A DNA stretch of 64,000 nucleotides from Pseudomonas sp. TCU-HL1 (lineage in GTDB: Bacteria; Pseudomonadota; Gammaproteobacteria; Pseudomonadales; Pseudomonadaceae), in NCBI RefSeq assembly GCF_001708505.1, contig NZ_CP015992.1, positions 4,898,001 through 4,962,000 of the forward strand, read 5' to 3'. Positions 6,994-15,878 of this stretch are shown here, piece by piece. Within the stretch, counting starts at the first letter, position 1. Every line of letters begins with the position of its first letter. The notes beneath the pieces are model-generated. The model was not told the origin of the DNA, made no database searches, and worked only from the letters and a program-made list of their open reading frames with translations. The position numbers and the translations under genes were made by a program.

Positions 6994-7998
6994 CTACTGG
7001 AACAGCGCATCGCTGGACAGGCCATTCTTCTCCAGAATCTCACGCAGACGCTTCAGCGCCTCGACCTGGATCTGCCGCACTCGCTCGCGAGTCAGGCCAA
7101 TTTCCTGGCCTACTTCCTCAAGCGTGCAGCTTTCATGGCCACGCAGCCCGAAGCGCCGCACCACGACTTCGCGTTGCTTATCAGTCAGCTCGGAAAGCCA
7201 CTGATCGATGCTCTGCGAAAGGTCATCATCCTGCAGGAGTTCACAGGGATCGGTTGGACGATCGTCCGTCAGCGTATCCAACAAGGTCTTGTCGGAGTCC
7301 GGCCCAAGTGAAACGTCCACCGAGGTTACCCGCTCATTGAGGCCGAGCATGCGCTTGACCTCATCGACCGGTTTCTCCAGCAGATTGGCAATCTCTTCCG
7401 GCGATGGCTCGTGGTCGAGCTTGTGGGTCAACTCGCGTGCAGCACGCAAGTAAACGTTGAGTTCCTTGACCACGTGAATCGGCAAACGAATGGTACGGGT
7501 CTGGTTCATGATGGCCCGCTCAATGGTTTGGCGGATCCACCAGGTCGCATAGGTCGAGAAGCGGAAGCCCCGTTCGGGGTCGAACTTCTCCACCGCCCGG
7601 ATCAGGCCGAGGTTGCCCTCTTCGATCAGGTCGAGCAGCGAGAGACCACGATTGACGTAACGCCGCGCGATTTTCACCACGAGACGGAGGTTGCTTTCGA
7701 TCATGCGCTTACGCCCGGCAGGATCTCCGCGCTGCGCAAGGCGCGCGAAGTGCACTTCTTCTTCCGGGGTGAGCAGGGGGGAGAAACCGATTTCGTTGAG
7801 GTACAGCTGAGTTGCGTCGAGCGCGCGGGTGTAGTCGATGTACTTGTGTTGCTTGGGTGAGGTTGAATGTCGGGATTTTGCGGTGGGCAGAGGCGCGTCA
7901 CTCTCCTCGCTCAACGCTTCATCCAAAATGACCCCCGGCTCCAGGAGGAGCAGTTCGTCATCGACGTCAAACTCCGGCGCTTCTTTATTGAGTGCCAT
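6994..7998 (-). CDS. rpoS: RNA polymerase sigma factor RpoS (sigma-38)
   Basis: 334 residues, the same length as P. aeruginosa RpoS. It directs stationary-phase and general stress transcription. Region 1.2 (YLNEIGFSPLLTPEEE), region 2 (NLRLVVKIARRYVNRGLSLLDLIEEGNLGL and FSTYATWWIRQTIERA), region 3 and region 4 (HTH: TLEEVGQEIGLTRERVRQIQ) are all intact. The start ATG 7998 has an AAGGGA site at a slightly long distance. nlpD lies upstream on the same strand, and in pseudomonads the main rpoS promoter is inside nlpD. Downstream is the terminator interrupted by the insertion sequence. Confidence 0.98.
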   Translation of the reverse strand: MALNKEAPEFDVDDELLLLEPGVILDEALSEESDAPLPTAKSRHSTSPKQHKYIDYTRALDATQLYLNEIGFSPLLTPEEEVHFARLAQRGDPAGRKRMIESNLRLVVKIARRYVNRGLSLLDLIEEGNLGLIRAVEKFDPERGFRFSTYATWWIRQTIERAIMNQTRTIRLPIHVVKELNVYLRAARELTHKLDHEPSPEEIANLLEKPVDEVKRMLGLNERVTSVDVSLGPDSDKTLLDTLTDDRPTDPCELLQDDDLSQSIDQWLSELTDKQREVVVRRFGLRGHESCTLEEVGQEIGLTRERVRQIQVEALKRLREILEKNGLSSDALFQ

Positions 7999-8104
7999 TG
8001 TTGTTGTCCCTTGCTGAGTTCGACAACAAGCCCTGGCGAAGCCTTGGTTCCCTGGCGCCGCCCGAGCCCGTCCTTACCACGTGGTGGAACGGGCTGAAAA
8101 CGGG

Positions 8105-8986
8105 TCAACGACGTGGCAGGTATTGCAGCGGGTCTACAGGTTTTCCTTGACGGCGAATTTCAAAATGAAGCTTCACCCGGTCAGTCCCCGTTGAGCCCAT
8201 CTCGGCAATTGTCTGCCCGACTTTGACCTGCTGTCCCTCCCGCACCAGCAGCCTGCGGTTATGACCGTAGGCGCTTACGTAGGTATCGCTGTGCTTGATT
8301 ATGACCAGTTCACCGTAGCCCCGTAATCCACTTCCGGCGTAAACAACTGAACCATCTGACGCAGCCAAGACAGGCTGGCCTAATTCCCCAGCGATATCAA
8401 TCCCTTTATTCAAACTGCCGTTTGACGAAAAACGACCAATCAGAGTGCCGCCCGCGGGCCATACCCAACCCGCCGCAGAGCGCGTGCTAGACGCGTTCGG
8501 CGCAACCACAGGCTTTGCGGCTACAGGTTGCTGCGTGGCGGGTTGCGGGCGGACAGCCGGTTGCTGCGGCTGCACCGGCGGGCGACTGGAAGCACTACTG
8601 CCAGCCCTGGGATTGGCAACCACAGGCGCCGTCACGACCGCGGCAGGACGCGCCTGGCCGGGCTGACCGTCGAACCGAATGATCTGACCGGGGCGAATCA
8701 CGTAGGGAGGGGGAACGCCATTGCGTGCGGCAAGGGCCTTCCAGTCCCAGCCGAATCGAAAGGCGATGGAATAGAGCGTGTCACCACGCTGGACGCGGTA
8801 CTGGCCGCTGGTGACGGGCTGCCGCTGTGAGGCCGTGGCCGCGCCGGAATGATTGCGATCAACCACACTAACACTGGTCTTCTGAGTGCTGGAGCAGCCG
8901 GCCAGCAAGATGCCAACGGCAATAGCGGGCAACCAGGTGAGCCCATTCCCCATGCTGATCCTCTGCCGAATGGCCATCAGGCTCAC
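8105..8986 (-). CDS. nlpD: NlpD/LppB lipoprotein with LysM and degenerate M23 peptidase domains
   Basis: 293 residues from a GTG start at 8986, chosen because AAAGGGGACAAGA sits at ideal distance; the ATG at 8977 would be too far from it. A lipoprotein signal ends in LLAGC (Cys31), predicting an outer-membrane lipoprotein. A LysM domain (about 63-107, RVQRGDTLYSIAFRFGWDW) binds peptidoglycan, then a Pro/Gln-rich linker leads to an M23 domain. The first zinc-binding His is Asn here (NKGIDI), as in NlpD proteins that activate AmiC-type amidases instead of cutting peptidoglycan themselves. HFEIR remains. The gene sits between pcm and rpoS. Confidence 0.93.
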   Translation of the reverse strand: MSLMAIRQRISMGNGLTWLPAIAVGILLAGCSSTQKTSVSVVDRNHSGAATASQRQPVTSGQYRVQRGDTLYSIAFRFGWDWKALAARNGVPPPYVIRPGQIIRFDGQPGQARPAAVVTAPVVANPRAGSSASSRPPVQPQQPAVRPQPATQQPVAAKPVVAPNASSTRSAAGWVWPAGGTLIGRFSSNGSLNKGIDIAGELGQPVLAASDGSVVYAGSGLRGYGELVIIKHSDTYVSAYGHNRRLLVREGQQVKVGQTIAEMGSTGTDRVKLHFEIRRQGKPVDPLQYLPRR

Positions 8987-9135
8987 TCTTGTCCCCTTTC
9001 CCAACGTTCCATGGTGTTAGTTATTGTGCCGGAAATATCCAGTCGAGCCAGCCGCCAGCCGCACAAAGTGCAGCAAGACACCGACGTGGCGATGCATCAG
9101 ATAGTTGCCCGCAGCGTGGGTTCCTTCGGTGCGGG

Positions 9136-9771
9136 TCAGGCCAGCGGGCCGTGCAGCAGCGGTACGAAGCGCACCGCATCCAGCACATGGCGGGTGAACC
9201 CCTGCTCTTCGCGGATGATGAGCATCAACTGCTGGACGTCACCAGCCCCAACTGGAATCACCAGGCGCCCACCCGGTGCCAGTTGGTCGAGCAACGCCTG
9301 CGGCACATCTGCAGCCGCCGCGGTCACGATGATGCCGTTGTACGGTGCCAGGGCCGGCCACCCTTCCCAGCCATCGCCCCAACGGAACACCACGTTGCGC
9401 AGATTGAGAACGCCAAGGCGCTCCTTGGCCTTGTCCTGCAGCACCTGGATCCGTTCCACGGAAAACACTCGTTCCACCAGCTGCGCGAGAATCGCCGTCT
9501 GGTAGCCCGAGCCGGTGCCAATTTCCAGCACCTTGTCCAGCGGGCCCGCGGCCAGCAGCAGCTCGGTCATCCGCGCGACCATGTAGGGCTGGGAAATGGT
9601 CTGGTTATGACCAATCGGCAGCGCCGTATCTTCGTAGGCGCGATGGGCCAGGGCTTCGTCGACGAACAAGTGACGCGGAGTGCGGCGAATGGATTCGAGC
9701 ACGCGGGCGTTGGACAGCCCCTCCTCGTACAACCTCTGGATAAGGCGCTCGCGAGTACGCTGGGAGGTCAT
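9136..9771 (-). CDS. pcm: Protein-L-isoaspartate O-methyltransferase
   Basis: 211 residues. It methylates L-isoaspartyl residues in aged proteins with SAM, starting their repair. The SAM motif VLEIGTGSGY is at 81-90 and the family substrate-site motif TISQPYMVARM at about 58-68. The start at 9771 (MTSQRTRERL) has a GGGGGA site 6 nt upstream and gives the usual family length. An in-frame ATG at 9813 overlaps the surE stop as TGATG and would add 14 residues. Translational coupling with surE through that ATG is possible. surE-pcm-nlpD-rpoS is the standard order. Confidence 0.95.
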   Translation of the reverse strand: MTSQRTRERLIQRLYEEGLSNARVLESIRRTPRHLFVDEALAHRAYEDTALPIGHNQTISQPYMVARMTELLLAAGPLDKVLEIGTGSGYQTAILAQLVERVFSVERIQVLQDKAKERLGVLNLRNVVFRWGDGWEGWPALAPYNGIIVTAAAADVPQALLDQLAPGGRLVIPVGAGDVQQLMLIIREEQGFTRHVLDAVRFVPLLHGPLA

Positions 9772-9812
9772 GCCGATCCCCCGACGCATCAGGTCGTCCT
9801 GTTCCCGGGACA

Positions 9813-10562
9813 TCAGAGCAGCCCCTCCACCCAGCTATCGAGGCTCTGGAACGCCTCGTTGAAAGTCCGGTCGAGCTGCAGGGGGGTAATGGAAACATAG
9901 CCCTGCATCACCGCATGGAAATCCGTGCCCGGCCCACCGTCTTCGGCGTCGCCGGCCGCGGAAATCCAGTATCCCTCCTTTCCCCTCGGATTGACCACTT
10001 TCACCGGCGCAGCAGCGCGCGCGCGATGGCCCAGCCGGGTCAGCTGGATACCGCGGATACGCTCCAGCGGCAGGTTGGGAATGTTCACGTTGAGGACGGT
10101 GCGCGGCGGCAGATCGAGACGGTCATGCGCGGCCACCAGCCGACGGGCGATATGGGCCGCGGCCGGCAGGTTGTCCACCTGGCGTGACAGCAACGAGAAG
10201 GCGAATGCCGGCAAGCCGAGGAAGCGTCCTTCAAGCGCCGCCGCCACCGTGCCGGAATAAAGCACGTCATCCCCCAGGTTAGCGCCGAGGTTGATGCCCG
10301 ACACCACCATGTCCGGCAGTTGTTCGAGCAAGCCATTGAGCCCCAGATGGACGCAATCGGTTGGCGTGCCATTGAGGCTGATGAAGCCATTGTCCAGCAT
10401 GCTGGGGTGCAGCGGGCGGTCCAGCGTCAGGGAACTGCTGGCACCGCTCTTGTCCTGCTCGGGTGCGATGACCACGCAATCAGCGTAATCCTTGAGCGCA
10501 CCATGCAGGGCAGCGAGACCGGGGGCATTCACCCCGTCATCGTTGGAAATCAGAATGCGCAT
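9813..10562 (-). CDS. surE: 5'/3'-nucleotidase SurE
   Basis: 249 residues, full family length. A metal-dependent nucleotidase and exopolyphosphatase linked to stationary-phase survival. The N terminus MRILISNDDGVNAPG holds the metal-binding Asp pair D8-D9; the SGTVAAALEG and VVSGINLGANLG motifs follow. Its start overlaps the truD 3' end by 13 bp, so translation is probably coupled. It belongs to the ispF-truD-surE-pcm run. Confidence 0.97.
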   Translation of the reverse strand: MRILISNDDGVNAPGLAALHGALKDYADCVVIAPEQDKSGASSSLTLDRPLHPSMLDNGFISLNGTPTDCVHLGLNGLLEQLPDMVVSGINLGANLGDDVLYSGTVAAALEGRFLGLPAFAFSLLSRQVDNLPAAAHIARRLVAAHDRLDLPPRTVLNVNIPNLPLERIRGIQLTRLGHRARAAAPVKVVNPRGKEGYWISAAGDAEDGGPGTDFHAVMQGYVSITPLQLDRTFNEAFQSLDSWVEGLL

Positions 10563-11608
10563 GGGTTTTCCGTCTGCCCCGCCGGCAGCAGATCGACGAG
10601 CTCACGCACCACTGCGGTGGCGAAGCATCCAGCCGGCAGGACGAATTCCAGTTGCAGAACGTCAGGCTCGGGATAATGCCACGTCAAGCCGCCGATGGGG
10701 AGGCGGAGGATGCGCCGTTCGTGCTCCAGTCCCGCTTCTGCAAGCCACCGGCACAATGCCTCCTCGGCGGCCGCCACGCGTTGCTCCACGGATTGATTCG
10801 CCCCGCCTGCGGGCGAGGCGCCAGCGCCCCAGAGCGGTCCGGTCGGGTGCAGGTCAAGTTCTGCCAGGCGTGGATCGACGCACTCCGCCTCGCCGGCAGC
10901 AAAGAAGCTGCGGCTGTCGGTAAAGGCCAGCAGATCGCCGACCTGCGCCTGATTCCAGGTGCCAGCGGCAACGCGCTCGGCCAATACGCGGTTGAACAGG
11001 AAGCTGCGCCCCGCCGATAGCAGGCGAGAGCGCACGTTGCGCTGCACCGGCAGCTCCTTGCGCTCGGCAAAGGCACGGGCGTCAACGACGTTGCCGCCGC
11101 CATGACCGAAACGCTGCAGGCCGAAGTAGTTGGGGACACCAGCTTCCGCCAGGCGCTTCAGGCGCTGCTCCAGCGCCTCGCGATCAGCCGCCAGGCGGGC
11201 AAGACGCAGGGTGAAACCGTTGGCCGAATGGGCGCCGCGCTGAAGCTTGCGCTTGTGCCGGGCGCTCTTGAGGATGCGCAGGTTGGCGTTCTCCGCACCA
11301 GACAGATCCGGATCGGACTTGCCCGGCAGGTGCAGGCTGAACCATTGCCGGGTCAGCGCCTGGCGATCCTTGAGCCCGGCGTAGCTGACCACTTTCAGTG
11401 GTACGCCGGCGGCGCGGGCAATACGCCGCGCCGCCTCTTCGGTGTTCAGTTCGCGCTTTTCCACCCAGAGCCATAGATGCTCCCCCTCACCCGCCAGGGG
11501 AATATCCAGCACCTCGTCGACCTGGAAGTCTTCGGCGACTGCTTTCAACTGGGCCTGCCCCAGCGCCTCGCCATGGGCACGCGGGCCCAGCAGTTCGAGT
11601 TCGGTCAT
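10550..11608 (-). CDS. truD: tRNA pseudouridine(13) synthase TruD
   Basis: 352 residues. It makes pseudouridine at position 13 of tRNA-Glu. The catalytic Asp81 lies in YAGLKDRQALTRQW. FGLQRFGHGG and the TRUD insertion domain follow, with the family C terminus (LEFVLPAGCFATAVVRELVDL). It begins in an ATGA overlap with the ispF stop (11605-11608) and overlaps surE at its end, indicating a tightly packed operon. Confidence 0.96.
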   Translation of the reverse strand: MTELELLGPRAHGEALGQAQLKAVAEDFQVDEVLDIPLAGEGEHLWLWVEKRELNTEEAARRIARAAGVPLKVVSYAGLKDRQALTRQWFSLHLPGKSDPDLSGAENANLRILKSARHKRKLQRGAHSANGFTLRLARLAADREALEQRLKRLAEAGVPNYFGLQRFGHGGGNVVDARAFAERKELPVQRNVRSRLLSAGRSFLFNRVLAERVAAGTWNQAQVGDLLAFTDSRSFFAAGEAECVDPRLAELDLHPTGPLWGAGASPAGGANQSVEQRVAAAEEALCRWLAEAGLEHERRILRLPIGGLTWHYPEPDVLQLEFVLPAGCFATAVVRELVDLLPAGQTENPCAF

Positions 11609-12078
11609 GCTGGCATCAGCAGGGCGACCGCATGTACGGCGATGCCCTCCTCACGCCCGGTGAAGCCGAGCTTCTCGGTGGTGGTGGCCTTTACGTTGAC
11701 CTGATCCAGTTCGACCTCGAGATCCGCGGCGATGTTGGCGCGCATGGCCTCGATATGCGGCGCCATCTTCGGTGCCTGAGCCACGATGGTTCCGTCGACG
11801 TTGCCGACCTTCCAGCCCTTGGCTTTGACCTGGGCCAGAACGTGACGCAGCAGCGCGCGGCTATCGGCGCCCTTGAACTGCGGATCGGTGTCCGGAAAGT
11901 GTTTGCCGATGTCACCCAGCGCGGCGGCGCCCAGCAGCGCATCGGAAAGCGCATGGAGCAACACGTCACCGTCGGAATGGGCGATAAGCCCGAACGTGTG
12001 GGAAATGCGCACACCGCCCAGGGTGATGAAATCACCCTCGCCGAAGCGGTGTACGTCGTAACCGTGGCCAATTCGCAT
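11605..12078 (-). CDS. ispF: 2-C-methyl-D-erythritol 2,4-cyclodiphosphate synthase
   Basis: 157 residues. It closes the cyclodiphosphate ring in the MEP isoprenoid pathway, acting as a trimer with a zinc site. Zinc ligands D8 and H10 (GYDVHRF) and H42 (SDGDVLLHALSD) are present, and TTTEKLGFTGR near the C terminus is typical. It heads the run ispF-truD-surE-pcm-nlpD-rpoS; the fghA terminator lies directly upstream, so its promoter must lie in or beyond that short gap. Confidence 0.97.
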   Translation of the reverse strand: MRIGHGYDVHRFGEGDFITLGGVRISHTFGLIAHSDGDVLLHALSDALLGAAALGDIGKHFPDTDPQFKGADSRALLRHVLAQVKAKGWKVGNVDGTIVAQAPKMAPHIEAMRANIAADLEVELDQVNVKATTTEKLGFTGREEGIAVHAVALLMPA

Positions 12079-12084
12079 AGTCAG

Positions 12085-12110
12085 AAAAACGCCCTGAAAA
12101 GTCAGGGCGT
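12085..12110 (-). terminator. Terminator after fghA
   Basis: Perfect 9-bp stem ACGCCCTGA / TCAGGGCGT (12089-12097 with 12102-12110) with a 4-nt loop, followed on the minus strand by TTTTTCTGA. It separates the adhC-fghA operon from ispF. Confidence 0.88.
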
Positions 12111-12133
12111 GATTCTACCTGCTTTGGGGGTGC

Positions 12134-12979
12134 TTAGGCTTTCAGGGCCTCGGCGTGGTGCCGCAGGTGATCGCCGATGAAGCTGGCGATGAAGTAATAG
12201 CTGTGGTCGTACCCCGGCTGCAGACGCAGGGTCAGCGGATGGCCCGCGGCCTTGGCCGCCGCTTGCAGGACCTCGGGCTTGAGCTGGTTGGCGAGGAAGT
12301 CGTCGCGATCGCCCTGATCCACCAGGATGGGCAGCTTCTCGCTGGCTTCGGCCAGCAAGGCGCTGGCGTCCCACTCGCGCCAACGGGAACGGTCTTCACC
12401 CAGATAGCGGCTGAGGGCTTTCTCGCCCCAGGGGCAGCCCATGGGATTACTGATCGGCGCGAAGGCCGACAGCGACTGGTAACGACCCGGGTTACGCAGC
12501 GCGCAAACCAGAGCGCCGTGGCCGCCCATGGAGTGGCCGCTGATACCGCGCTTCCCGGAAACCGGGAAGTTGGCCTCGATCAGCGCCGGCAGTTCGTGCA
12601 CCACGTAATCGTGCATGCGGTAATGCCGCGCATAGGGCTCCTGGGTCGCGTTGACATAGAAGCCTGCACCCAGGCCAAAGTCCCAGGCGCCATCGGGGTC
12701 ACTGGGTACATCCCCGCCACGCGGGCTGGTGTCCGGGGCCACGATGATCAGCCCCAGTTCCGCCGCCAGACCCTGCGCGCCGGCTTTCTGCATGAAGTTC
12801 TCGTCAGTGCAGGTCAGCCCCGAGAGCCAGTAGAGCACCGGAAGTTTCGCGCCCTGCTCCGCCTGGGGCGGGAGGTAGACGGCGAACACCATGTCGCAGT
12901 TGAGGCTGGTGGAGCGATGACGGTAGCGCTTGTGCCAACCGCCGAAGCTCTTGTTGCTGGAAACGATTTCGAGGGTCAT
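12134..12979 (-). CDS. fghA: S-formylglutathione hydrolase
   Basis: 281 residues, serine hydrolase of the esterase D family. It cleaves S-formylglutathione to formate and glutathione, the second step of glutathione-dependent formaldehyde detoxification. The nucleophile is Ser150 in GHSMGGHGAL; the Asp (VDQGDRDDF) and His (GYDHSYYF) of the triad follow. WLSGLTCTDENF is a family signature. It lies directly downstream of adhC, its pathway partner, and ends at a terminator. Confidence 0.96.
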   Translation of the reverse strand: MTLEIVSSNKSFGGWHKRYRHRSTSLNCDMVFAVYLPPQAEQGAKLPVLYWLSGLTCTDENFMQKAGAQGLAAELGLIIVAPDTSPRGGDVPSDPDGAWDFGLGAGFYVNATQEPYARHYRMHDYVVHELPALIEANFPVSGKRGISGHSMGGHGALVCALRNPGRYQSLSAFAPISNPMGCPWGEKALSRYLGEDRSRWREWDASALLAEASEKLPILVDQGDRDDFLANQLKPEVLQAAAKAAGHPLTLRLQPGYDHSYYFIASFIGDHLRHHAEALKA

Positions 12980-13061
12980 GAAGCGTTCTCCGCCGAAGCC
13001 ACGAGCCCAGGACAGAAAGCGCCGCTGACAGCGCGCTGCCTGCCCTGGGCTACCCGCTTGA

Positions 13062-14174
13062 TTAGAAGTGGACGACCGAGCGAATGCTCTTGCCTTCGTG
13101 CATCAGGTCGAAGGCCTCGTTGATGTCGTCCAGCCCCATGGTGTGGGTGATGAAGGTGTCCAGCGGGATCTCGCCTTTCTGCGCCTTCTCCACGTAGCTC
13201 GGCAGTTCGGTACGGCCTTTTACGCCGCCGAACGCCGAACCGCGCCAGACGCGGCCGGTAACCAACTGGAACGGACGGGTGCTGATCTCGGCACCCGCAG
13301 GCGCAACGCCGATGATGACCGACTCGCCCCACCCCTTGTGGCAGCACTCCAGGGCAGCGCGCATCAGGTTGACGTTGCCGACACATTCGAAGCTGTAGTC
13401 CACCCCGCCATCGGTCATCTCGACGATGACGTCCTGGATCGGTTTGGCATGGTCCTTCGGATTGACGAAGTCGGTGGCACCCAGTTCACGGGCGACGTCG
13501 AACTTCTCCGGGTTGATGTCGATGGCAATGATGCGCGAAGCCTTGGCCATCTTGGCGCCGATGATCGCCGCCAGGCCGATGCCACCCAGGCCGAAGATGG
13601 CCACGGTAGCGCCCTCTTCCACCTTGGCGGTATTGAGGACGGCACCGATACCGGTGGTCACACCGCATCCCAGCAGGCAGACCTTCTCCAGCGGCGCTTC
13701 CTTGGGAATCTTCGCCAGGGAGATTTCCGGCAGCACGGTGTACTCGGAGAAGGTGGAGCAGCCCATGTAGTGATAGATCGGCTGGCCGTTGTAGCTGAAA
13801 CGGGAGGTACCGTCCGGCATCAGGCCCTTGCCCTGGGTGGCACGGACTTTCTGGCAGAGGTTGGTCTTGCCGGATTTGCAGAATTTGCACTCGCCGCATT
13901 CGGCCGTGTAGAGCGGAATCACGTGGTCGCCGACGGCGAGCGAGGTCACGCCCTCACCCACCGCTTCGACGATACCGCCACCCTCGTGGCCAAGGATGCA
14001 GGGGAAAACGCCTTCGGAGTCGGCGCCGGACAGCGTGTAGGCATCAGTGTGGCAGACACCGGTGGCCACAATCCGCACCAGGACTTCGCCAGCCTTGGGC
14101 GGGGCCACGTCCACTTCGACGATCTGCAGCGGCTGGTTCGGTGCGAAGGCCACGGCGGCACGGGACTTGATCAT
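13062..14174 (-). CDS. adhC: S-(hydroxymethyl)glutathione dehydrogenase / class III alcohol dehydrogenase
   Basis: 370 residues from ATG 14174, preceded by GGAGAG; longer in-frame sequence upstream lies in the divergent promoter region. Zinc- and NAD-dependent oxidation of S-hydroxymethylglutathione to S-formylglutathione. Catalytic zinc ligands are C41 and H63 (GHEGGG); structural zinc cysteines are C93, C96, C99 and C107; the Rossmann motif is GLGGIGLA. It forms an operon with fghA, and a LysR gene diverges from it 103 bp away, the likely formaldehyde-responsive regulator. Confidence 0.97.
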   Translation of the reverse strand: MIKSRAAVAFAPNQPLQIVEVDVAPPKAGEVLVRIVATGVCHTDAYTLSGADSEGVFPCILGHEGGGIVEAVGEGVTSLAVGDHVIPLYTAECGECKFCKSGKTNLCQKVRATQGKGLMPDGTSRFSYNGQPIYHYMGCSTFSEYTVLPEISLAKIPKEAPLEKVCLLGCGVTTGIGAVLNTAKVEEGATVAIFGLGGIGLAAIIGAKMAKASRIIAIDINPEKFDVARELGATDFVNPKDHAKPIQDVIVEMTDGGVDYSFECVGNVNLMRAALECCHKGWGESVIIGVAPAGAEISTRPFQLVTGRVWRGSAFGGVKGRTELPSYVEKAQKGEIPLDTFITHTMGLDDINEAFDLMHEGKSIRSVVHF

Positions 14175-14231
14175 GGTGACTCTCCATCTGATTGAAATGG
14201 CCAAGGAGTGTAGTTGAGCCGCTGATAGTAA

Positions 14232-14277
14232 ATAATCCACCACAAGGCAAAACTTTATTGCTGTGGAGGGATAATCC
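14232..14277. promoter_or_regulatory. Possible LysR operator in the adhC/gfnR divergent promoter
   Basis: ATAATCCACCACA (14232-14244) and TGTGGAGGGATAAT (14262-14275) form an imperfect inverted repeat with the bracketing direct repeat ATAATCC. The GGAGGG in the right arm is also the ribosome site of the LysR gene. The shape and position suit a LysR autoregulatory site, but no inducer or footprint can be inferred. Confidence 0.45.
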
Positions 14278-15192
14278 ATGAGTCGCTGGGAAGGTCTGGA
14301 CGAGTTCGTCGCCGTGGCCGAAACGGGTCAGTTCACTGCGGCGGCCGATCGCCTGGGCATTTCGTCCTCCCATGTCAGCCGGCAGATCGCACGTCTGGAA
14401 GAACGCCTGCAGGTTCGTCTGTTCTATCGCAGCACCCGCAAGGTGGCGCTGACCGAAGCCGGGCAGACCTTCCTGCAGCATTGCCAACGCCTGATGGATG
14501 CCCGAGAGGAGGCGCTGCGTGCGGTGAGCGACCTGAACAGCGAACCCAAGGGACTGCTGCGCATGACCTGTGCGGTCGCCTATGGCGAGCGCTTCATCGT
14601 CCCGCTGGTCAACGAGTTCATGGCGCGGCATCCGCAATTGCGGGTGGATATCGAGTTGAGCAACCGCACCCTGGATCTGGTGCATGATGGCCTCGACGTG
14701 GCGATTCGCCTGGGCCGCCTGCAGGACTCGCGCCTGGTCGCGACCCGACTCGCGCCACGGGTCATGTACCTGTGCGCAGCGCCGTCCTACCTGGAGCGCT
14801 ACGGCCGTCCCCACAGCCTCTCGGAGCTGGCCCGGCACAACTGCCTGATTGGCAGCGCGGACCATTGGGACTTCCTCCAGCAAGGACGCGAACACGCCAT
14901 CCGGGTCCAGGGCAACTGGCGCTGCAACAGTGGACAGGCCGTGCTGGATGCAGCGCTGCGGGGGTTCGGTCTGTGCCAGTTACCCGATTACTACGTGCTG
15001 GAACACTTGCGCAGCGGCGCCCTGGTGTCGCTGCTGGAGCAGCACCGTCCGCCGAACACCGCAGTCTGGGCACTTTATCCACAGCAACGGCATCTCTCGC
15101 CCAAGGTGCGGCAACTGGTGGATCTGCTGAAGGTAGGACTGGCCGAACGGCCGGAGTACGCAGCGGCTCAGCCCCGCGTGGACCAGCGCTGA
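14278..15192 (+). CDS. gfnR: LysR-family regulator, probably of glutathione-dependent formaldehyde detoxification
   Basis: 304 residues. An N-terminal winged HTH occupies about 1-60 (FTAAADRLGISSSHVSRQIARLEERL), followed by a LysR substrate-binding domain. A GGAGGG site lies 7 nt before ATG 14278. It diverges from adhC-fghA, the usual arrangement for a LysR activator and its target. As I recall, the P. aeruginosa gene at this locus is named gfnR. The ligand is not visible from sequence. Its 3' end overlaps the convergent ispD by 25 bp. Confidence 0.82.
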   Translation: MSRWEGLDEFVAVAETGQFTAAADRLGISSSHVSRQIARLEERLQVRLFYRSTRKVALTEAGQTFLQHCQRLMDAREEALRAVSDLNSEPKGLLRMTCAVAYGERFIVPLVNEFMARHPQLRVDIELSNRTLDLVHDGLDVAIRLGRLQDSRLVATRLAPRVMYLCAAPSYLERYGRPHSLSELARHNCLIGSADHWDFLQQGREHAIRVQGNWRCNSGQAVLDAALRGFGLCQLPDYYVLEHLRSGALVSLLEQHRPPNTAVWALYPQQRHLSPKVRQLVDLLKVGLAERPEYAAAQPRVDQR

Positions 15193-15878
15193 CGCAGCCA
15201 GTCGAGGTCTTCGGGGCGAGTGATCTTGAGGTTGTCGGCCCGGCCTTCCACCAGCTTGGGAGCATTGCCCGCCCACTCCATGGCAGAGGCTTCGTCAGTG
15301 ATGGCGACGCCAGCTACGAGGGCATCGGCCAGCGCCCGATGCAGGGCGCCAAAGCGGAACATCTGCGGCGTGTAGGCCTGCCAGATCAGGCTGCGGTCGA
15401 CGGTTTCCGCCACCCGGCCATCGGCGCCGACGCGTTTCAAGGTATCCCGCGCTGGAACGGCGAGGAGGCCACCGACCGGATCATCGGCCAGTTCGGCCAG
15501 CAGCAGATCGAGGTCGAAACGCGACAGGTTCGGCCGCGCCGCATCATGCACCAGAACCCAGTCGTTGGCGCGAGCGCCGTGCTCGGCGAGGCGCAACAGG
15601 GAGCTGAGCACCGAGTCCGCGCGTTCCTTGCCGCCGTCTGCTCGGATGATGCGGTCGTCAGAGGCACAAGGCAGCGTCGGCCAGTAGGGGTCATCCACGG
15701 ACAGACTGATCACCAGCCCCTTGAGTTGCGGATGATCAAGGAAGCAATCGAGGCTGTGCTCGAGAATGGTTCGCCCAGCGAGTTCGAGATACTGCTTGGG
15801 ACGGTCGGCGCGCATGCGGGCACCGACACCTGCAGCGGGAATCACCGCCCAGAAGAAGGGGGTATCGACCTGGTTCAT
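15168..15878 (-). CDS. ispD: 2-C-methyl-D-erythritol 4-phosphate cytidylyltransferase
   Basis: 236 residues. It couples CTP to MEP, the third step of the MEP isoprenoid pathway. The nucleotide-binding signature PAAGVGARMRADRPKQYL is near residues 14-31, VLVHDAARP is mid-protein, and ITDEASAME is near the C terminus. It begins in an ATGA overlap with ftsB. Its last 25 bp overlap the end of the convergent LysR gene, so the two mRNAs have complementary 3' ends. Confidence 0.97.
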   Translation of the reverse strand: MNQVDTPFFWAVIPAAGVGARMRADRPKQYLELAGRTILEHSLDCFLDHPQLKGLVISLSVDDPYWPTLPCASDDRIIRADGGKERADSVLSSLLRLAEHGARANDWVLVHDAARPNLSRFDLDLLLAELADDPVGGLLAVPARDTLKRVGADGRVAETVDRSLIWQAYTPQMFRFGALHRALADALVAGVAITDEASAMEWAGNAPKLVEGRADNLKITRPEDLDWLRQRWSTRG

